Assembly (NCBI RefSeq): GCF_000380505.1
Contig: NZ_AQYH01000003.1
Span: 248,001-312,000 of the forward strand
Length of the DNA stretch: 64,000 nucleotides
Direction of reading: 5' to 3'
DNA from: Kaistia granuli DSM 23481
Lineage (GTDB): Bacteria; Pseudomonadota; Alphaproteobacteria; Rhizobiales; Kaistiaceae
The translations under genes and the position numbers were made by a program. Below, piece by piece: positions 25,570 to 34,694 of the stretch (position 1 is the stretch's first letter; every line of letters begins with the position of its first letter). A model generated the notes under the pieces. That model did not search any database. It saw only the letters and a program-made list of their open reading frames with translations, and had not been told where the DNA came from.

Positions 25570-26628
25570 ATGCGCGCCACAGATCCATCCTCCCCCATCC
25601 TTCTCGTCGGCCCGTCCTGGGTCGGCGACATGGTCATGGCCGCGAGCCTCGTCGCCGCCTTGCGTCGGCGCTATCCCGGCCGCCCGGTCGATGTGTTGGC
25701 GCCGCCGGCCTCGCTGCCAATTGCTGGACTGATCGAGGGTGTGCGCAATCTCATCCCGCTCGGCTTCGGCCATGGCCAGTTCGGCCTGTCGGGGCGCTGG
25801 AAGATCGGCCGCTCGTTAAAATCGGCTGGCTACGGCACCGCCATCGTGCTGCCGCGCGCCTTCAAGGCCGCCATCCCCTCCTTCGCGGCGCGAATCCCGG
25901 AACGGATCGGCTATGCTGCCGAGGGACGCAGCCTGCTCCTTACCGATGCGCGCAACGACTCGGCCCGAAAGACCGCCCGCACCATCGACCGCTTCGTCGC
26001 GCTCGCGGGCCCGGCCGGTCAGCCGCCGGCCTCGCCCCGCCCTCGGCTCCAGCAGCCGGACGTCAACATCGCCGCCCTGATCACCAAATTCGGCCTGAGC
26101 GACGGCAAGCCCGTGCTCGGTCTCTGTCCCGGCGCAGAATATGGTCCTGCCAAGCAGTGGCCGGCCGCGAAGTTCGCCGCCCTCGCCCGCCTTGCGCAGG
26201 AAGCCGGCTATGCGGTGCGGCTGTTCGGCGGCCCGAAGGACAAGGCGATCTCGGCCGAGATCGCCCGTCTCGCCGGCGTGCCCGTCGAAGACATCTCCGG
26301 CCGGACCTCGCTGGTCGAGGCCGCGGCGCTGCTGGGACGCTGCGACGCCGTCGTCTCGAATGATTCGGGCCTGATGCATGTCGCTGGCGCGCTCGATCGG
26401 CCGCTCGTCGTCGTCTACGGCTCTAGCTCCGAGAAGATGACGCCGCCGACCGCGCCGAACGCCGAGGTCGTCTCGATCGAACTCTCCTGCCGCCCCTGCT
26501 TCAAGCGGGAATGTCCGCTCGGCACGCTGGCCTGCCTGGAAGGCATCGACGCGCAGCGGGTCTTTTCCGCCGTCGAGCGCGTGATCACCGTAGCCAGGGC
26601 CGCGGCCGACGGTTCCATCGCCACCTGA
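25570..26628 (+). CDS. waaF: lipopolysaccharide heptosyltransferase II
   Basis: 352 residues of the GT9 family. Recognised from ILLVGPSWVGDMVMA at the N-terminus, GLCPGAEYGPAKQWP in the donor domain, NDSGLMHVAGAL and the C-terminal CRPCFKRECPLG Cys cluster. It adds the second L-glycero-D-manno-heptose to the LPS inner core at the cytoplasmic face. It leads a run of ADP-heptose genes, hldD-gmhB-hldE, which supports the assignment. The ribosome binding site is weak and about 14 bases upstream. Confidence 0.92.
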   Translation: MRATDPSSPILLVGPSWVGDMVMAASLVAALRRRYPGRPVDVLAPPASLPIAGLIEGVRNLIPLGFGHGQFGLSGRWKIGRSLKSAGYGTAIVLPRAFKAAIPSFAARIPERIGYAAEGRSLLLTDARNDSARKTARTIDRFVALAGPAGQPPASPRPRLQQPDVNIAALITKFGLSDGKPVLGLCPGAEYGPAKQWPAAKFAALARLAQEAGYAVRLFGGPKDKAISAEIARLAGVPVEDISGRTSLVEAAALLGRCDAVVSNDSGLMHVAGALDRPLVVVYGSSSEKMTPPTAPNAEVVSIELSCRPCFKRECPLGTLACLEGIDAQRVFSAVERVITVARAAADGSIAT

Positions 26629-26715
26629 CTTGCGCTATCCAACCGACCATTGCGTGCCACCCGCGCAACGACAACTTGCGGCGATCCTTCGGTCGCTCGC
26701 CCTGAGGAATTGCCG

Positions 26716-27726
26716 ATGAGCGCGAATGCGAGAGACGGGCGCGACACGATCCTGGTGACCGGCGGCGCCGGCTTCATCGGATCCAACATGGCCCGGGCCC
26801 TGGCGGCGGAGGGCTGGCGGGTCGTCGTCGCGGACTGGTTCGGCACCGGCCGCAAATGGCTCAACGTCGCCGACATCCTGCTCGACGACGTCATCCGGCC
26901 CGAGGCGATCCTCGGCTGGCTCGGCGAGAACCACCGCCGCGTCGAGGCGATCGTACATATGGGCGCGATCTCGGCGACGACGGAACAGGACGTCGACCTG
27001 ATCCTCGAACGCAACATCCGAGCCACGCTCGATCTCTGGGCGCTCTCCGCCGCGCGCGACATCCGCTTCATCTACGCCTCGTCGGCCGCCACCTATGGCG
27101 ACGGCAAGGGCGGGTTCGTCGACAGCGAGGATCCCGCCGATCTCGCCAGCCTGCGGCCGCTCAACGCCTATGGCTGGAGCAAGCTCGCCGTCGACCGTAA
27201 GATCATCGCCGACGTCCGGGCCGGCCGCGCCGCGCCGCCGCAATGGGCCGGCCTCAAATTCTTCAACGTCTACGGCCCGTTCGAGGCGCACAAGGACGAC
27301 ATGCGCTCGGTGATCCACAAGATCTATCCGACCGCCGCCGCCGGCGAGGCGGTGACCCTGTTCCGCTCGCACGACCCGAACTACGAAGATGGCGGCCAGC
27401 TGCGCGATTTCGTGCATGTCGCGGATTGCGTCGACGTCGTCCGCTGGCTGATTACGAGTCCTAGCGTCAGCGGCATCTTCAATGTCGGTACCGGCAAGGC
27501 GAGGAGCTTCGCCGATCTCGCCCGCGCTGTCTTCACGGCGTCCGGCCGCGAGCCGCGGATCGACTATGTCGACATGCCGGAGCGGATCCGCAACGCCTAC
27601 CAGTACTTCACCGAGGCCGACGTCTCGAAGCTGCGCCGCGCCGGCTACAATGCCGACTTCCGCTCGCTCGAGGACGGCATCCGCAGCTATGTCGGCGACT
27701 ATCTCGCCAAGGGCATCGCGCTTTGA
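26716..27726 (+). CDS. hldD: ADP-glyceromanno-heptose 6-epimerase
   Basis: 336 residues from MSANARDGRDTILVTGG, with GAGGAA just upstream. It is an extended SDR enzyme: the NAD(P) motif GGAGFIGSN, the catalytic YGWSK (Tyr and Lys), Ser in YASSAATYGDG, and FFNVYGPFE. It converts ADP-D-glycero-D-manno-heptose to the L-glycero form used by WaaC and WaaF. The stop overlaps the gmhB start as TTGA (27723-27726). Confidence 0.93.
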   Translation: MSANARDGRDTILVTGGAGFIGSNMARALAAEGWRVVVADWFGTGRKWLNVADILLDDVIRPEAILGWLGENHRRVEAIVHMGAISATTEQDVDLILERNIRATLDLWALSAARDIRFIYASSAATYGDGKGGFVDSEDPADLASLRPLNAYGWSKLAVDRKIIADVRAGRAAPPQWAGLKFFNVYGPFEAHKDDMRSVIHKIYPTAAAGEAVTLFRSHDPNYEDGGQLRDFVHVADCVDVVRWLITSPSVSGIFNVGTGKARSFADLARAVFTASGREPRIDYVDMPERIRNAYQYFTEADVSKLRRAGYNADFRSLEDGIRSYVGDYLAKGIAL

Positions 27727-28259
27727 GCCGTGAACGCCAGCCGGCGGCATTTCTCGATCGCGACGGCGTTATCAATGTCGATCACGGCTATACCTACAGG
27801 CCCGAAGATCTCGTCTTCGTCGAGGGGGCGCCGGACGCCATCCGCCGCCTGAACGAGGCCGGCTATCTGGTGGTGGTCGTCACCAATCAGTCCGGCGTCG
27901 CCCGTGGCTATTACACGGAAGATGACGTCGCCCGCTTTCATGCCCATATGCAGCGCGAACTGGCGAAAGCGGGAGCGCGGATCGATGCCTTTTATGCCTG
28001 CCCCTATCATGCCGAGGGGAATGTCGCCGCCTATCGCGTCGACCATCCCGACCGCAAGCCGAAGCCCGGCATGATCCTGCGGGCGCTGCGACAGCTGCCG
28101 ATCGACCCCGCCCGGTCGTTCCTGATCGGCGACCTGCCGAGCGACATGGCGGCAGCCAGCGGCGCCGGCGTCGCCGGACACCGCTTTCACGGTGGAGACC
28201 TTGACGATTTCGTCGCCGCGGTGCTCCTACAGGCGAGCGCCGACAACAGTCCGATATAG
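27723..28259 (+). CDS. gmhB: D-glycero-beta-D-manno-heptose 1,7-bisphosphate 7-phosphatase
   Basis: 178 residues, starting at a TTG that overlaps the hldD stop by four bases. HAD phosphatase motif I is FLDRDGVIN, motif II VVTNQSGVARG, motif III region KPKPGM and motif IV IGDLPSDM. The Cys/His loop of GmhB proteins is reduced: ACPYHAEGN has only one Cys and one His where four zinc ligands are common, so zinc binding may be lost. It produces heptose 1-phosphate for HldE. Confidence 0.9.
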   Translation: MSRERQPAAFLDRDGVINVDHGYTYRPEDLVFVEGAPDAIRRLNEAGYLVVVVTNQSGVARGYYTEDDVARFHAHMQRELAKAGARIDAFYACPYHAEGNVAAYRVDHPDRKPKPGMILRALRQLPIDPARSFLIGDLPSDMAAASGAGVAGHRFHGGDLDDFVAAVLLQASADNSPI

Positions 28260-28268
28260 GAATATTCG

Positions 28269-29708
28269 ATGCTGGACGAACTGCATTCCGGACGGGTTGC
28301 CGTGATCGGCGACGTCATGGTCGACCGCTACATCACGGGGTCTGTCAGCCGGATCTCGCCGGAAGCGCCCGTGCCCGTCCTTCTGCACGGCGATGTCCGC
28401 ATCGTCGCTGGCGGCGCTGCCAACGTCGCCGCCAATGCCGCGGCCCTCGGGGCCGACGTCACACTCATCGGCTATGTCGGCGCCGACACCGAAGCGGACG
28501 AGCTTCGCTCCGCGCTCGGCAGCCATCCAGCCATCGATCTCGGCTATCTCGTCATCGACGCGGCGCGCCCCACCGTGACCAAGACCCGCGTGATGAGCGG
28601 CCGCCAGCAGATCGTGCGCATCGACGCGGAAAGCCCCGGCGCGCCCGGAGCGGAAGCCGAGGCCGCGCTCATCGCATCGGGGAAGCGCGCCATCGCCGGC
28701 GCCGATGTCGTCGTGCTGTCCGACTACGCCAAGGGCGTGCTGTCGGATTCCGTCGTCACGGCCCTGATCGCTGAAGCCCAATTGCGCGGTGTGCCTGTCA
28801 TCGTCGATCCGAAGCGCCGCACGTTCGAAGCTTATCGCGGCGCCACGATCGTGACGCCGAACCGCAAGGAATTGTTCGAGGCGACCGGTCTCGCCGACGA
28901 CACGGATGACCAGGCCGTGCGCGCGGCGGCGGAAGCCGGCCGCCAGTTCGGCGGTGACGTCCTCGTCACGCGCGCCGAAAAGGGCATGACCCTCTGGCGC
29001 CAGGATGGATCCGTTACTCATGTCGCGGCCGAGGCGCGCGAAGTGTTCGACGTCTCCGGCGCCGGCGATACAGTCGTCGCGGCGTTGGCCGTAGCACTCG
29101 CGGTCGGACAGCCGCTGGAAGCCAGTGTCATCACCGCTAACGCCGCCGCCGCCATCGCGGTCAGCAAACTCGGAACGGCCGTTGTGACGCGGGCGGAGCT
29201 TACCGCCGCGCTCGATCGCGCCAGCCATGCCGAGGACCATGCCGGCGCGCTCGTCGCGCTGGAGGATGCGGCGAAGATTGTCGCTCGCTGGCAGGCGCGC
29301 GGCTCGCGCGTCGTCTTCACCAATGGCTGTTTCGACCTGCTGCATCCCGGTCACATCGCGCTGATCGAGGCCGCGGCGCGCGAGGGCGACCGGCTGGTCG
29401 TCGGGCTCAATACCGACGCCTCGGTACAACGCCTGAAAGGGCCGACACGGCCGTTGCAGGACGAGCAGGCGCGCGCCCGCGTGATGGGAGCCCTGCGCGC
29501 CGTCGACCTCGTGGTTCTGTTCGGCGAGGATACGCCGCTCGAGACGATCCAGGCGCTGAAGCCGGACGTCCTGGTCAAGGGCGCGGACTATCGCGAGGAC
29601 CAGGTGGTCGGTGCCGATTTCGTCAAGGCGCATGGCGGCCGGCTGGTGCTGGCCAATATCATTCCCGGTCGCTCGACCAGCGCCCTCGTCGCGGCGGCCC
29701 GGTCGTGA
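28269..29708 (+). CDS. hldE: bifunctional heptose 7-phosphate kinase / heptose 1-phosphate adenylyltransferase
   Basis: 479 residues, two domains. The N-terminal ribokinase-like kinase (to about residue 320) has VAGGAANVAANAAALGA, NRKELFEATG and VSGAGDTVVAAL with the catalytic Asp. The C-terminal adenylyltransferase begins VFTNGCFDLLHPGH, including HxGH-type residues, and has GADYREDQVVG. It carries out steps 2 and 4 of ADP-heptose synthesis. It starts 9 bases after gmhB, and its stop overlaps the next gene as GTGA. Confidence 0.94.
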   Translation: MLDELHSGRVAVIGDVMVDRYITGSVSRISPEAPVPVLLHGDVRIVAGGAANVAANAAALGADVTLIGYVGADTEADELRSALGSHPAIDLGYLVIDAARPTVTKTRVMSGRQQIVRIDAESPGAPGAEAEAALIASGKRAIAGADVVVLSDYAKGVLSDSVVTALIAEAQLRGVPVIVDPKRRTFEAYRGATIVTPNRKELFEATGLADDTDDQAVRAAAEAGRQFGGDVLVTRAEKGMTLWRQDGSVTHVAAEAREVFDVSGAGDTVVAALAVALAVGQPLEASVITANAAAAIAVSKLGTAVVTRAELTAALDRASHAEDHAGALVALEDAAKIVARWQARGSRVVFTNGCFDLLHPGHIALIEAAAREGDRLVVGLNTDASVQRLKGPTRPLQDEQARARVMGALRAVDLVVLFGEDTPLETIQALKPDVLVKGADYREDQVVGADFVKAHGGRLVLANIIPGRSTSALVAAARS

Positions 29709-30829
29709 AGAGCTTCGCCTTTGCAAAGGCTTGGGCGACGGAGCTCGCCTTGCCGCTCTGGAGCGGCGTCGGCTTCGACATGGCGCGCGGCCTGTTTCAC
29801 GAGCGTCTCGATTTCGAGCGAAACCCGATCGCCTTGCCGGCGACGCGGCTGATGGTCCAGGCCCGCCAGATCGCCACTTTCTCGCGCGCCAGCCTGGCCG
29901 GCTGGCACAGCGGATCTGAAACGGTTCTGGCCGCATGCCTCGCCAATGTCGAGCGCCTCTATCATCGCGCCGACGGCCATCCTGGCTGGATCTTCTCGAT
30001 CGACCCTTACGGCAAGCCCGCCAGCCGGGTGCGCGACCTCTACGCGCATGCCTTCATCATCTACGCGCTGGCCTGGAGCCATCGCCTGACCGGCGATCCG
30101 CATGCGATCCGGCTTGCCGACGAAACGCTCGCCGAGATCGACGTGACGCTGGCGGCGCCGCTCGGCGGCCATCTGGACGCGTCGCCCTCCTCCGATCCGA
30201 CGCGACGCCAGAATCCACATATGCATCTGCTGGAGGCCGTGCTGGCGCTGTATGAGGCGACGGGCAGAGAGCGCGATCTCGTGCGGGCCGGCGCCCTGGT
30301 CGAGCTGGCGACGAGCCGCTTCATCGACGCGGAAGCCGGCGCGCTGCTCGAAGATTTCGCGCCGGACTGGCGGCCGCTGCAACCGCGCGGGCACAACCGC
30401 GTCGAGCCCGGTCATCAGTTCGAGTGGTACTGGCTGCTCGGCGAATATCGCCGGCTCGGCGGCGCGATACCCGAGGAAGTGACCGACCGGTTGCTCGATT
30501 TCGGCCTCGATCATGGTATCGATCAGGAGAGCGGCCTGATCGTCGATGCCGTCACGGAGACGGGCTCGATGCTGAGCCCGAGCTTCCGCTCCTGGCCGCA
30601 TGCCGAAGGCGTCAAGGCGTTCGTCACGGCCGCGAAGTCCGGTCAGTCGGGCGCTGCCCAAATGGCCGATCACCTGCTCGCCAGCCTGCTGACCTTCTGT
30701 CCGGATATGCTGGAAGGCGGCTGGATCGACCGGTTCGACGCCGATGGTGCCCCTATGGTCGATCACATGCCGGCGTCGACGCTCTATCACGTCATGGGGG
30801 CTCTGCTCGAAGCCGAGCAGCTCGCCTGA
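29705..30829 (+). CDS. AGE-family epimerase/isomerase in the heptose operon
   Basis: 374 residues from a GTG overlapping the hldE stop (GTGA). It belongs to the N-acylglucosamine 2-epimerase / mannose isomerase (alpha6/alpha6 barrel) family: GWIFSIDPYGKP, HMHLLEAVLALYE, RVEPGHQFEWYWLLGEY and the late SWPHAEGVKAF, which carry the family's His and Arg residues. Family members interconvert aldoses and ketoses (mannose-fructose, YihS type) or epimerise amino sugars. Its tight coupling to hldE and the absence of a gmhA gene in this cluster suggest it acts on a heptose or hexose phosphate precursor. That is inference; a ManA-like role is the main alternative. Confidence 0.85.
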   Translation: MKSFAFAKAWATELALPLWSGVGFDMARGLFHERLDFERNPIALPATRLMVQARQIATFSRASLAGWHSGSETVLAACLANVERLYHRADGHPGWIFSIDPYGKPASRVRDLYAHAFIIYALAWSHRLTGDPHAIRLADETLAEIDVTLAAPLGGHLDASPSSDPTRRQNPHMHLLEAVLALYEATGRERDLVRAGALVELATSRFIDAEAGALLEDFAPDWRPLQPRGHNRVEPGHQFEWYWLLGEYRRLGGAIPEEVTDRLLDFGLDHGIDQESGLIVDAVTETGSMLSPSFRSWPHAEGVKAFVTAAKSGQSGAAQMADHLLASLLTFCPDMLEGGWIDRFDADGAPMVDHMPASTLYHVMGALLEAEQLA

Positions 30830-31873
30830 TCAGGTCCCGTCGGGTGATGGCAGGCGCAGCCGCGCCGCCAGCGCCTGCCACACGCGCTCGGGCGACTGGT
30901 CGGCTAGACAGGGCGGTCCCTCGCCGAAATCCGGCTTGATCCGGCAGGACGTCTGCTCGCAGGGCGCGCAGCTCCGCGTCGACACGAACTCCTCCACATC
31001 CGGCCCGACCAGCCCCGTCAGGCCGGGATTGGTGGGGCCGTAGAGACCGAGTGTTGGAATGCCGAAGGCGGCGGCGAGATGACCGAGGCCGGTATCGACG
31101 GTGACGACGCCGGCTGCGTTGGCAATCACCGGGATGAGGCCTTCGAGTCCGCCGGCGGGAACCTGCTCGACGTTCGGCAGGCCGGCGGCGATCTTCGCCG
31201 CGCGTTCCGTCTCCGTGGCGCCATGGGCGAAGAGCTTGACGTCGAGCCCGGCGGCGGCGCAGCGCTCCGCCACACCCCGCCAGCCTTCGACGGTCCAGGT
31301 CTTGGTGGTCCAGCTGGTGCCGTGGATCAGCACGACGCCGTCGCCGCTCCGCTCGCGGATACCCCGATTGGCAAGATCCGGCACGAGGCCGGCATCAGCC
31401 GCCGTCGTCGGCATCGGATAGCCGAGCGAAGCGGCGAACAGCCTGCGGATGCGGGTGACCATATGCTCGGTCTCGGGGATATCGTGACCGACCTGATAGA
31501 ACCAGGTCGCCATGCTCTCGCGCGCGCTGCCGCGGGCGAAGCCATGGCGCGGCTTGACGCCGGAGAACACGCCGACCAGCGCGCTCTTCATCAGCCCCTG
31601 TGCATCGATCAGCAGATCGTAACCGCCGCCCCGGAGCGCGCCGACCGCTGCCTTCATCTCGGCCAGGGTTTCGCGGGGTGCCTTCTTCATCCGACGGATC
31701 GGCAGCGCGATGACCTGGCGCACACCCGGATGCAGCCGCGCCAACGGCGCGAAAGCCTCGTCGACGACCCAGTCCAGTTCGAAGCCGGGCACGGCACGGA
31801 CGGCGTCCGTCACCGCCGGATAGGTGTGCACGACATCGCCGAGCGACGACAATTTGACGAGAAGGACGCGCAT
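30830..31873 (-). CDS. waaC: lipopolysaccharide heptosyltransferase I
   Basis: 347 residues from MRVLLVKLSSLGDVVHTYPA, the standard N-terminus of WaaC; the frame is open to 31987, but the extension shows no family match. GT9 features: LLIDAQGLMKSAL, HGTSWTTKTWTVEGW and VTVDTGLGHLAAAFG, with SCAPCEQTSC near the end. It adds the first heptose to Kdo. It is convergent with the AGE gene, the two stop codons touching (TGATCA at 30827-30832). Confidence 0.92.
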   Translation of the reverse strand: MRVLLVKLSSLGDVVHTYPAVTDAVRAVPGFELDWVVDEAFAPLARLHPGVRQVIALPIRRMKKAPRETLAEMKAAVGALRGGGYDLLIDAQGLMKSALVGVFSGVKPRHGFARGSARESMATWFYQVGHDIPETEHMVTRIRRLFAASLGYPMPTTAADAGLVPDLANRGIRERSGDGVVLIHGTSWTTKTWTVEGWRGVAERCAAAGLDVKLFAHGATETERAAKIAAGLPNVEQVPAGGLEGLIPVIANAAGVVTVDTGLGHLAAAFGIPTLGLYGPTNPGLTGLVGPDVEEFVSTRSCAPCEQTSCRIKPDFGEGPPCLADQSPERVWQALAARLRLPSPDGT

Positions 31874-32013
31874 CATGAGCCTGTGGTGGGTTCGGCCGAT
31901 GACAAAGGCAATGCAGCAATCCGCCCGCCTCCGCAAGCCGCGTTCACAGCCTTGCCGGTTGACCGCTTCCGGCAGAGTTTTTACCAATAGTGAAATTCAT
32001 GCAGGAGACCACC

Positions 32014-33108
32014 ATGACCCGGCTCGCTACCCTCCAATCGATGCTGCGCCAGAATGGCGTCGACGCCGTCGCCCTCGGGCCGGGGCCGCACATGGCCTAT
32101 ATCGCCGACGTCCATCCGCACGCCGACGAACGGCCCTGCCTCCTGATCGCCACGCCGAGCGGCGCCGGCGTGCTGATGCCGGAGCTGAATGCCGACGAGA
32201 TGCGCCGGCAGACCGACCTGCCCTTCTTCACCTGGTCCGACGCGACCGGACCGCAGGCCGCGCTCGCCGCGCTGATCCAATCGCTCGGCATCGAGAAAGG
32301 CACGAAGCTCGTCCAGGTCGACGAGACCATGCGCGCCGATTTCGCCCTGCTGGTGATCGAGGCACTTGGTTCGCCCAAGGCCGGATTTGCCGCCGAGAGC
32401 GTCGGCCGGATGCGGCTTTCGAAGGATGAGGCCGAGAAAGCCGAGATCCTGCGCAATGCCGAGATCGACGATCGCGCCATGGAAGCGGCGTTCGCCGCGA
32501 TCCGGCCCGGTGTCACCGAGCGGCAGATCGCCGACGCTGCCCGCGCCGTGTTCGAGGAGGCTGGCGCCACGCCGCTCTTCACTATCGTTGGCGCCGGTGG
32601 CAATGGCGCCTTTCCGCACTATGCGACCGGCGACCAGCCAGTGGCCGTCGGCGACGCGATCGTCATGGATATCGGCGCGCGCTCCGGCGCGTTTTCCAGT
32701 GACCTGACGCGCATGGCGTTTGTCGGCGAGCCCAGCGCTGAGTATCGGAAGGTGCATGCTGTCGTCGAGGCGGCGGTTCAGGCCGCCTGCGCGGCGGCTC
32801 GCCCGGGCGTCGCGGCGAAGGATGTGGACGCGGCGGCGCGCGGCGTCATCACGGCAGCGGGCTACGGCCCCTACTTCACCCACCGCACCGGTCACGGTCT
32901 CGGTCTCGAAGGGCATGAGCCGCCCTATCTGACCTCGACCAGCGAGACGATCCTGGAAGAAGGCATGGTGTTCTCGATCGAGCCCGGCATCTACTTGCAG
33001 GGCAAGTTCGGTATCCGGCTGGAAGAGATCGTCATCCTCGAGGCGGACGGCCCACGTATCGTCAGCCGCCTGCCCCGCGATGTCTTCGTAGCGCCGACCG
33101 ACGCCTGA
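32014..33108 (+). CDS. M24-family Xaa-Pro aminopeptidase/dipeptidase
   Basis: 364 residues from MTRLATLQSM, supported by CAGGAG six bases upstream (an earlier in-frame start lacks this). The pita-bread metal ligands are all present: Asp in MDIGARSG, Asp in SSDLTRM, His in TGHGLGLEGHE, Glu in FSIEPGIYL and Glu in GIRLEEIVIL. The N-terminal creatinase-like domain covers residues 1-125. It cleaves N-terminal residues before proline or X-Pro dipeptides in the cytoplasm, probably with Mn or Co. Confidence 0.9.
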   Translation: MTRLATLQSMLRQNGVDAVALGPGPHMAYIADVHPHADERPCLLIATPSGAGVLMPELNADEMRRQTDLPFFTWSDATGPQAALAALIQSLGIEKGTKLVQVDETMRADFALLVIEALGSPKAGFAAESVGRMRLSKDEAEKAEILRNAEIDDRAMEAAFAAIRPGVTERQIADAARAVFEEAGATPLFTIVGAGGNGAFPHYATGDQPVAVGDAIVMDIGARSGAFSSDLTRMAFVGEPSAEYRKVHAVVEAAVQAACAAARPGVAAKDVDAAARGVITAAGYGPYFTHRTGHGLGLEGHEPPYLTSTSETILEEGMVFSIEPGIYLQGKFGIRLEEIVILEADGPRIVSRLPRDVFVAPTDA

Positions 33109-33172
33109 GCCAGCCTGGAGCGCGTGAAGAAAACGCGACCAAACGAAGAGCCGGGAGGCCGCCTGGATTGCT

Positions 33173-34264
33173 CTAGGCGGTCACCGGCGTCGGTTCGTTC
33201 AACGCACGCCGATGCGCGACCGCCGCCCACAGCACGACCGCCGCGCCGAACTGGTGCAGCAGGGCCAGGTCGAGCGGCACCACGGCGATGAGGGTCGCCA
33301 CGCCGATGCCGGCCTGCGCCAGGACCAGAACCGCCAGATGGCGGGCGCGGCGCGCCGCCGGCGAACGCGGCACCAGCTTCCAGGCCTGGAAGGCATGGAT
33401 CATCGCGGCGATCACCAGCAGATAGGCGACAACGCGATGGTCGAACTGCACCGTCATGACGTCCTCGAAGACGCTGCGCCAGCGCGGCGCATAGTCGAAG
33501 ACGCCGGACGGGATGATGCTGCCATCCATCAGCGGCCAGGTGTTGTAGGTCATGCCCGCCTTCAGCCCGGCGACGAGGCCGCCGAGGAAGATCTGCAGAA
33601 ACACGATGACGATGATGAAACTCGCCATGCCCTTGAGCGGCGCTGCCTTAACCCGGTTCTCGCCCCTGTCCGGAGCAAGGCCGCGGCTGATCCAGACGGC
33701 GGCGCCGAGGATCAGGCAGGCGATCAGGAGGTGAGTCGCCAGCCGGTACTGGCTGACGCTGATGCGATCGGCGAGGCCGCTCTTGACCATCCACCAGCCG
33801 ATGGCCCCCTGCGCGCCGCCGAGCAGGAACAGGCCGACCAGGCTCGGAATTACCGGGCGCTCGATCCTGCCGGTGATCCAGAGCAGGAGGAACGGCACGA
33901 AGAACACCACGCCGATCATGCGCCCGAGCAGCCGGTGGCCCCATTCCCACCAGAAGATCTCCTTGAACTCGCCAAGGCTCATGCCCTTGTTGACGATCTG
34001 ATACTGGGGAATCTGCTGGTACTTGGCGAACTCTTCCTGCCACTCGATCTCCCCGATCGGCGGGATGACGCCATGGATCGGCTTCCATTCGGTGATCGAC
34101 AGACCCGAGCCCGTCAGCCGCGTGGCGCCGCCGACGACGATCATGGCGATGACCATCAGAATCACCGCGCCGAGCCAGATCCGGATCAGCGAGCGATCCC
34201 GCGTCCTGTCCCGCCCGGGAGCCCGTTGCAGCGTGCCATTCGCGGCCAATCCATCAGTCGTCAT
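33173..34264 (-). CDS. ctaA: heme A synthase
   Basis: 363 residues from MTTDGLAANG, with GAGG eight bases upstream. Eight membrane helices of the type 2 (alphaproteobacterial) CtaA. The signature is GGATRLTGSGLSITEWKPI, followed by the conserved His residues in WWEWGHRLLGR, RLATHLLIA, VQFDHRVVAYL and ALLHQFGAAV, which bind substrate heme and heme b. It oxidises heme O to heme A for cytochrome aa3 oxidase. Its stop codon lies inside a small hairpin, CCGCCT (33159-33164) / AGGCGG (33175-33180). Confidence 0.94.
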   Translation of the reverse strand: MTTDGLAANGTLQRAPGRDRTRDRSLIRIWLGAVILMVIAMIVVGGATRLTGSGLSITEWKPIHGVIPPIGEIEWQEEFAKYQQIPQYQIVNKGMSLGEFKEIFWWEWGHRLLGRMIGVVFFVPFLLLWITGRIERPVIPSLVGLFLLGGAQGAIGWWMVKSGLADRISVSQYRLATHLLIACLILGAAVWISRGLAPDRGENRVKAAPLKGMASFIIVIVFLQIFLGGLVAGLKAGMTYNTWPLMDGSIIPSGVFDYAPRWRSVFEDVMTVQFDHRVVAYLLVIAAMIHAFQAWKLVPRSPAARRARHLAVLVLAQAGIGVATLIAVVPLDLALLHQFGAAVVLWAAVAHRRALNEPTPVTA

Positions 34265-34478
34265 TGCGCACCTCGAATATTTCAACGGCTGGATTAGCGG
34301 CTCGTCCCGGCGCGAACAACAGAGCCGCCTCGGCGGACGCCAATCGGCCGCGCGACATCGGGTCGCGCAACGTCAGCCAAACCTCGACCGCTGGCAAGCG
34401 GGGCACCGGCGTGTCCGGCTTTGAAGTTCGCGCTCGAACGCGCTATGCCGACGCCAAGGCAATCATGAAAGGCTCATC
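34265..34478. other. intergenic region between ctaA and the DUF2842 gene
   Basis: No convincing gene is present; an open frame here (34264-34512) merely runs into the DUF2842 gene in another frame. It must contain divergent promoters. A small inverted repeat CGCGAC (34351-34356) / GTCGCG (34362-34367) is seen. GAAAGG at 34467-34472 is the ribosome binding site of the next gene. Confidence 0.5.
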
Positions 34479-34694
34479 ATGCCCATCCGGCTCCGCAAAT
34501 TCATCGGCATGATCGCGCTTGTCGTCCTGGTGGTCGTCTATGCCTTCACGGCGATGGTGATCGCGCAGCTGAAGCTGCCCGACGCGCCGCGCTATGTGCA
34601 GATGATCTACTATGTCGTCGTCGGACTGGCCTGGGTGATCCCGGCCGGCATCCTCATCAAGTGGATGCAGAAGCCTCAGGAGCCAAGGAACTAG
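34479..34694 (+). CDS. DUF2842 domain-containing small membrane protein
   Basis: 71 residues with two membrane helices: FIGMIALVVLVVVYAFTAMV and YYVVVGLAWVIPAGILIKWM. The pattern, with the short loop DAPRYVQMIYY, is DUF2842, found next to ctaA or other cytochrome oxidase genes in Alphaproteobacteria. Function unknown; its position beside ctaA suggests a link with heme A or cytochrome oxidase. The last 38 bases overlap the convergent deacetylase gene. Confidence 0.85.
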   Translation: MPIRLRKFIGMIALVVLVVVYAFTAMVIAQLKLPDAPRYVQMIYYVVVGLAWVIPAGILIKWMQKPQEPRN

